DNA of 9,610 bases. It comes from CAIJZX01 sp043766165. GTDB lineage: Bacteria; Patescibacteriota; Patescibacteriia; SBBC01; CAIJZX01. The DNA lies in assembly GCA_043766165.1 (NCBI GenBank), contig JAYUIJ010000058.1, forward strand, positions 1-9,610, in the 5' to 3' direction. The translations under genes were made by a program, and so were the position numbers. Positions 7,087 through 9,610 of this stretch are shown here, in pieces; within the stretch, counting starts at the first letter, position 1; each line of letters begins with the position of its first letter. The notes under the pieces were generated by a model. That model saw nothing but the letters and a program-made list of their open reading frames with translations, was not told where the DNA came from and ran no database searches.

Positions 7087-7862
7087 TAGGTCAGGAATGA
7101 AGTTTGTGAAGTGAAGACCTCTTGGTGATTGTTACGAGCCTGGAACTCTTTCAGCACTCTCGGCAGATGTTCCTTCCAGACATTGTGATACACCTTCCGA
7201 ATGAATCGCCGCAGCCGCATCCAGGTATTCTCAATCTGGTTGGTGATCCCAAAGTGCCCCAGAGAATGATTAACCACACTATGCCCATAGCCGAAGAACT
7301 CGGTGATGTTTGTATAGCTCGGGTGAGCATCGGTACAGACTAGACTCTTTCGATCCACGTGCCACAGGAGAAACCGATCTAAGGTCTCCTGTTCACGGTC
7401 TGGAATCGTCCGAAAGACCACCTGTCTGGCATACCGTTCAATCGCTCCCACGACGATCTGTTGGTTGCGGTGCCGCTGACGTCCAATGAACGCTTCATCC
7501 ACCTCCACCGTCCCACCTAGCCGTACCCGTTCAGCTGGAATGAGCGCATTGAACCGTCGGTACCACCGCCGCACCGTGACGTGAGATAGCTCCATCGTCG
7601 CTTCGGTATCTTCAAAGCTAAGCTCATTGAGCCAGCACCGCAGCAGTTCCCAGAGCTGTTCATAGGAGAGTTTTGAATGAGCGAATGGCGTACACCGTTT
7701 CAATGAGAATTTGAGACGACAGATTTTACAGAAGAATCTCTCACCTACCTTTGACGAATACCGTCTCTGACACTTCGGGCATCTGATACCCCTAGGGAAG
7801 AGTGTTTGTCTGAGCTTAGCCTTAATCTGGGCTTCTGTCTTTGGCTGTGTTATGTTTTGCAT
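7068..7862 (-). CDS. IS1595-family (ISXO2-like) transposase
   Basis: This 264-aa DDE transposase cuts and rejoins the IS ends. An N-terminal zinc ribbon has CPKC (28-31) and CKIC (45-48). A helix-turn-helix-like region lies around 83-104 (ELSHVTVRRWYRRF). The ISXO2-like catalytic domain begins at about 117 with GGTVEVDEAFIGRQ, where Asp122 is the first catalytic residue. CTDAHPSY supplies Asp178, and HFGITNQIENTW (203-214) holds the third catalytic position (Asn208 or Glu211). This layout matches the IS1595 family. No frameshift or internal stop is seen. TATACT lies four bases before the ATG, but I see no partner -35 box and no Shine-Dalgarno site. Its base composition looks more GC-rich than neighbouring genes, consistent with recent arrival. 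Confidence 0.93.
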   Translation of the reverse strand: MQNITQPKTEAQIKAKLRQTLFPRGIRCPKCQRRYSSKVGERFFCKICRLKFSLKRCTPFAHSKLSYEQLWELLRCWLNELSFEDTEATMELSHVTVRRWYRRFNALIPAERVRLGGTVEVDEAFIGRQRHRNQQIVVGAIERYARQVVFRTIPDREQETLDRFLLWHVDRKSLVCTDAHPSYTNITEFFGYGHSVVNHSLGHFGITNQIENTWMRLRRFIRKVYHNVWKEHLPRVLKEFQARNNHQEVFTSQTSFLTYVFQVS

Positions 7863-7903
7863 TGGAGTATAGGTTAATGGTGAGTGGATACTTCCATTCT
7901 ACC

Positions 7904-7929
7904 TGTGTTCCATATTAGTTAGAAATGCC
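7904..7929 (-). repeat. IS1595-type terminal inverted repeat, right
   Basis: Read inward on the minus strand it starts GGCATTTCTAACTAA and then TGGAACACA, matching the left repeat at 20 of 26 positions. The GGCAT start and the TGGAACA block recur at the inferred IS end at position 98. Confidence 0.9.
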
Positions 7930-7937
7930 ATTTACTG
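7930..7937. repeat. Target site duplication, right copy (ATTTACTG)
   Basis: This is the exact second copy of 7053-7060, directly outside the right terminus of the IS. The rejoined empty site would place hpf and secA 94 bp apart. Confidence 0.9.
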
Positions 7938-7942
7938 CCTAC

Positions 7943-7971
7943 TTGATACTTTTTACTTATTCTGGTACAGT
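7943..7971 (+). promoter_or_regulatory. Candidate secA promoter with extended -10
   Basis: TTGATA (7943-7948, 5 of 6 to the -35 consensus) is 17 bases from TACAGT (7966-7971, 4 of 6). TGG directly upstream (7963-7965) gives the TGn extended -10 element. The predicted start near 7978-7979 leaves only about 4 bases before the ATG, so the transcript would be nearly leaderless. That fits the lack of a Shine-Dalgarno site. The promoter lies wholly outside the IS, so the insertion would not remove it. Confidence 0.5.
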
Positions 7972-7982
7972 CATGTCCTATT

Positions 7983-9610
7983 ATGGCTTTCTTCGGTAAG
8001 ATTTTCGGTGACGCGAACCTGCGGGTTGTTAAGCAATTACAGCCACTTGTTGACCTCATAAACGCTAAAAAAGAAGATCTTCAGCAATGGTCGCTGGAGC
8101 GTTTTCGTGAACGAGCAGGCGAGGTGCGGAAAGACATTAACGCAGGTCCAGCTAAACTTGATGACCATCTCGTTGAAGTGTTTGCCATGGTCCGTGAAGT
8201 ATCAAAGCGGACGATTGGATTAGAACATTTTGATATGCAAATGATGGGCGGTATCGTCCTTCATCGCGGCTCAATAGCCGAAATGAAAACTGGCGAAGGA
8301 AAAACATTGGTGGCTACAGCGCCAGTCGCGCTCAATGCCTTAACTGGTCTGGGTGTTCATCTAGTAACCGTCAACGATTATCTAGCTCGTCGCGATGCCG
8401 GATGGATGGGCGCGATTTATGATGCGCTTGGATTAACGGTGTCGGTTATTATTCATGAACAAGCGTTTCAGTATGACGCGACGTTTGAAAATAATGAAGC
8501 CAGCGAAGAACGACTGAAACACTTGAAACCAGTCACGCGAATGCAAGCGTACCAGTGCGACATTGTCTACGGGACAAATAACGAATTCGGTTTTGATTAC
8601 CTACGTGACAACATGGTGCCGGATAAACAATATCTGGTCCAGCGACCATATTATTTTGCTATTGTCGACGAGGTTGACTCAATTCTTGTTGACGAAGCTC
8701 GAACGCCGTTAATTATTTCCGCGCCGGCCGAAGAATCAACTGACCGATACCGAACATTCTCGCAAGTTGTAACCCAGTTAACGCCCGTAGCTGATTACGT
8801 TGTGGATGAAAAAATGCGCGCCTCGACATTAACGGAAGCGGGTATTGGCCATGTTGAAAAAATCCTCGGCATTGAGAACTTGTACGCTGCTGGTGGTATC
8901 GAAATGGTTCACCATCTTGAACAAGCCCTGAAGGCACGAGCGTTATTTCAGCGCGATCGAGATTATGTAACCAAAGATGGTGAAGTCATTATTGTCGACG
9001 AGTTTACCGGCCGGTTAATGTTCGGTCGCCGCTATTCAGAAGGTCTGCACCAAGCGATTGAAGCGAAAGAAGGTTTGGACGTTAAACAAGAAAACCTGAC
9101 GCTGGCCACGATCACCTTACAAAATCTATTCCGCCTCTATCCGAAATTAGCTGGTATGACCGGCACGGCCGTGACCGAAGCGGAAGAATTCCATAAAATT
9201 TATAATCTTGATGTGGTTGTAGTGCCAACGCATCGCCCTATGATCCGCAAAGATTTAACGGATAGCGTCTACAAGAATGAACAGGGGAAGTTCACCGCGG
9301 TCGTGCGCGAAATTAAACGACGCCATGAATCGAAGCAACCAGTTCTAGTTGGTACGATTTCCATTGAAAAAAATGAAATCTTATCTGAGTTGCTGCAACG
9401 TGAAGGCGTACCGCATGAAGTCCTGAACGCTAAAAACCACGAACGTGAAGCGCAAATCGTAGCCCAAGCCGGCCGACCTGGCGCCGTCACGCTAGCTACA
9501 AACATCGCCGGTCGAGGCGTCGACATTATCATGGGCGGAACACCGCCGGATTCAGAACAAGCACAGATTGCTAAAACCGCTGGCGGTCTACATGTCTTAG
9601 GAACTGAACG
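7983..9610 (+). CDS. secA: Preprotein translocase ATPase SecA (5' part, runs off right edge)
   Basis: SecA is the cytoplasmic and membrane-associated motor that pushes unfolded preproteins through SecYEG. The window holds 542 full codons with no internal stop; whole SecA proteins are roughly 800-900 aa. The start is ATG 7983, giving MAFFGKIFGD; an ATG at 7973 is in another frame and soon stops. Visible are Walker A MKTGEGKT (101-108), YGTNNEFGFDYLRDN (196-210), the DEAD-type Walker B IVDEVDS (227-233), DEARTPLIIS (237-246), the preprotein cross-linking domain at about 230-370, VDEFTGRL (338-345), TGTAVTEAEEF (393-403) opening NBD2, VLVGTISIEKNE (454-465) and ATNIAGRGVDI (505-515). The last motif, GGLHVLGTE, is cut by the edge. 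About 20 extra residues lie at about 158-185 compared with E. coli SecA. Confidence 0.97.
   Translation, partial: MAFFGKIFGDANLRVVKQLQPLVDLINAKKEDLQQWSLERFRERAGEVRKDINAGPAKLDDHLVEVFAMVREVSKRTIGLEHFDMQMMGGIVLHRGSIAEMKTGEGKTLVATAPVALNALTGLGVHLVTVNDYLARRDAGWMGAIYDALGLTVSVIIHEQAFQYDATFENNEASEERLKHLKPVTRMQAYQCDIVYGTNNEFGFDYLRDNMVPDKQYLVQRPYYFAIVDEVDSILVDEARTPLIISAPAEESTDRYRTFSQVVTQLTPVADYVVDEKMRASTLTEAGIGHVEKILGIENLYAAGGIEMVHHLEQALKARALFQRDRDYVTKDGEVIIVDEFTGRLMFGRRYSEGLHQAIEAKEGLDVKQENLTLATITLQNLFRLYPKLAGMTGTAVTEAEEFHKIYNLDVVVVPTHRPMIRKDLTDSVYKNEQGKFTAVVREIKRRHESKQPVLVGTISIEKNEILSELLQREGVPHEVLNAKNHEREAQIVAQAGRPGAVTLATNIAGRGVDIIMGGTPPDSEQAQIAKTAGGLHVLGTE

Larger units (their letters stand above)
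7061..7929 (-). mobile_element. Complete IS1595-family insertion sequence, 869 bp
   Basis: The element carries one transposase gene on the minus strand filling almost its whole length. It is bounded by 26-bp imperfect inverted repeats beginning GG and an 8-bp ATTTACTG duplication. Gene, termini and target site are all intact, so it may be a functional and fairly recent insertion. It lies between hpf and secA. Its left edge is nine bases past the hpf hairpin (8-bp duplication between), and its right edge is outside the candidate secA promoter. Transposase transcription would run leftward, antisense to hpf. Confidence 0.9.

Noticed and set aside
1..7937. Composite transposon formed by two IS1595 elements around the mur genes
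   Set aside because: The two ends are clearly diverged, the target duplication of the right IS flanks that IS alone, and the enclosed genes are core cell wall genes in their normal order.
8713..9532. Minus-strand open frames of 74 and 87 codons inside secA
   Set aside because: They are antisense to a clean, motif-rich secA frame and show no domain.

Overview
The window looks like a bacterial chromosome segment that uses the standard genetic code: TGA ends murD, ftsW and murG. It carries the second half of a division and cell wall (dcw) cluster, followed by a ribosome hibernation factor gene and secA. Three things suggest a Candidate Phyla Radiation (Patescibacteria) lineage: tightly overlapping genes without Shine-Dalgarno sites, variant mur motifs (MurG GGGTAGSVTP, MurC GTNGKST, MurD GTRGKTT), and a SecA with a roughly 20-residue insertion before YGTNNEFGFDYL. 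This placement is an inference from motif style, not a measured phylogeny.

Layout. Positions 1-98 appear to be the end of an IS1595-like insertion sequence, with the first 11 codons of a transposase on the minus strand. A candidate promoter follows, then murD-ftsW-murG-murC-murB and a class I methyltransferase gene, all overlapping by 1 to 14 bases. They are probably one translationally coupled transcript (148-6642). MurC, MurB and MurD carry UDP-GlcNAc-enolpyruvate through UDP-MurNAc to the D-Glu stage of the peptidoglycan precursor. MurG makes lipid II, and FtsW is the SEDS glycosyltransferase that polymerises it at the septum.

After a 45-base G-free spacer of heptamer repeats comes a short hpf/raiA gene (6688-7011) and a strong GNRA-loop hairpin. 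A complete 869-bp IS1595-family element (7061-7929) follows, with 26-bp imperfect terminal inverted repeats and an 8-bp target duplication. Beyond it are a candidate promoter and the first 542 codons of secA, which runs off the right edge. Removing the IS and one target copy would leave hpf and secA 94 bp apart, restoring the hpf-secA neighbourhood known from other bacteria.

No new enzymatic system is evident. The most interesting signals are the two IS1595-type ends, each about 50 bp upstream of an essential gene and just outside its candidate promoter. Others are the hairpin-adjacent insertion, the heptamer leader of hpf, the likely leaderless promoters, and the MurG loop substitution.
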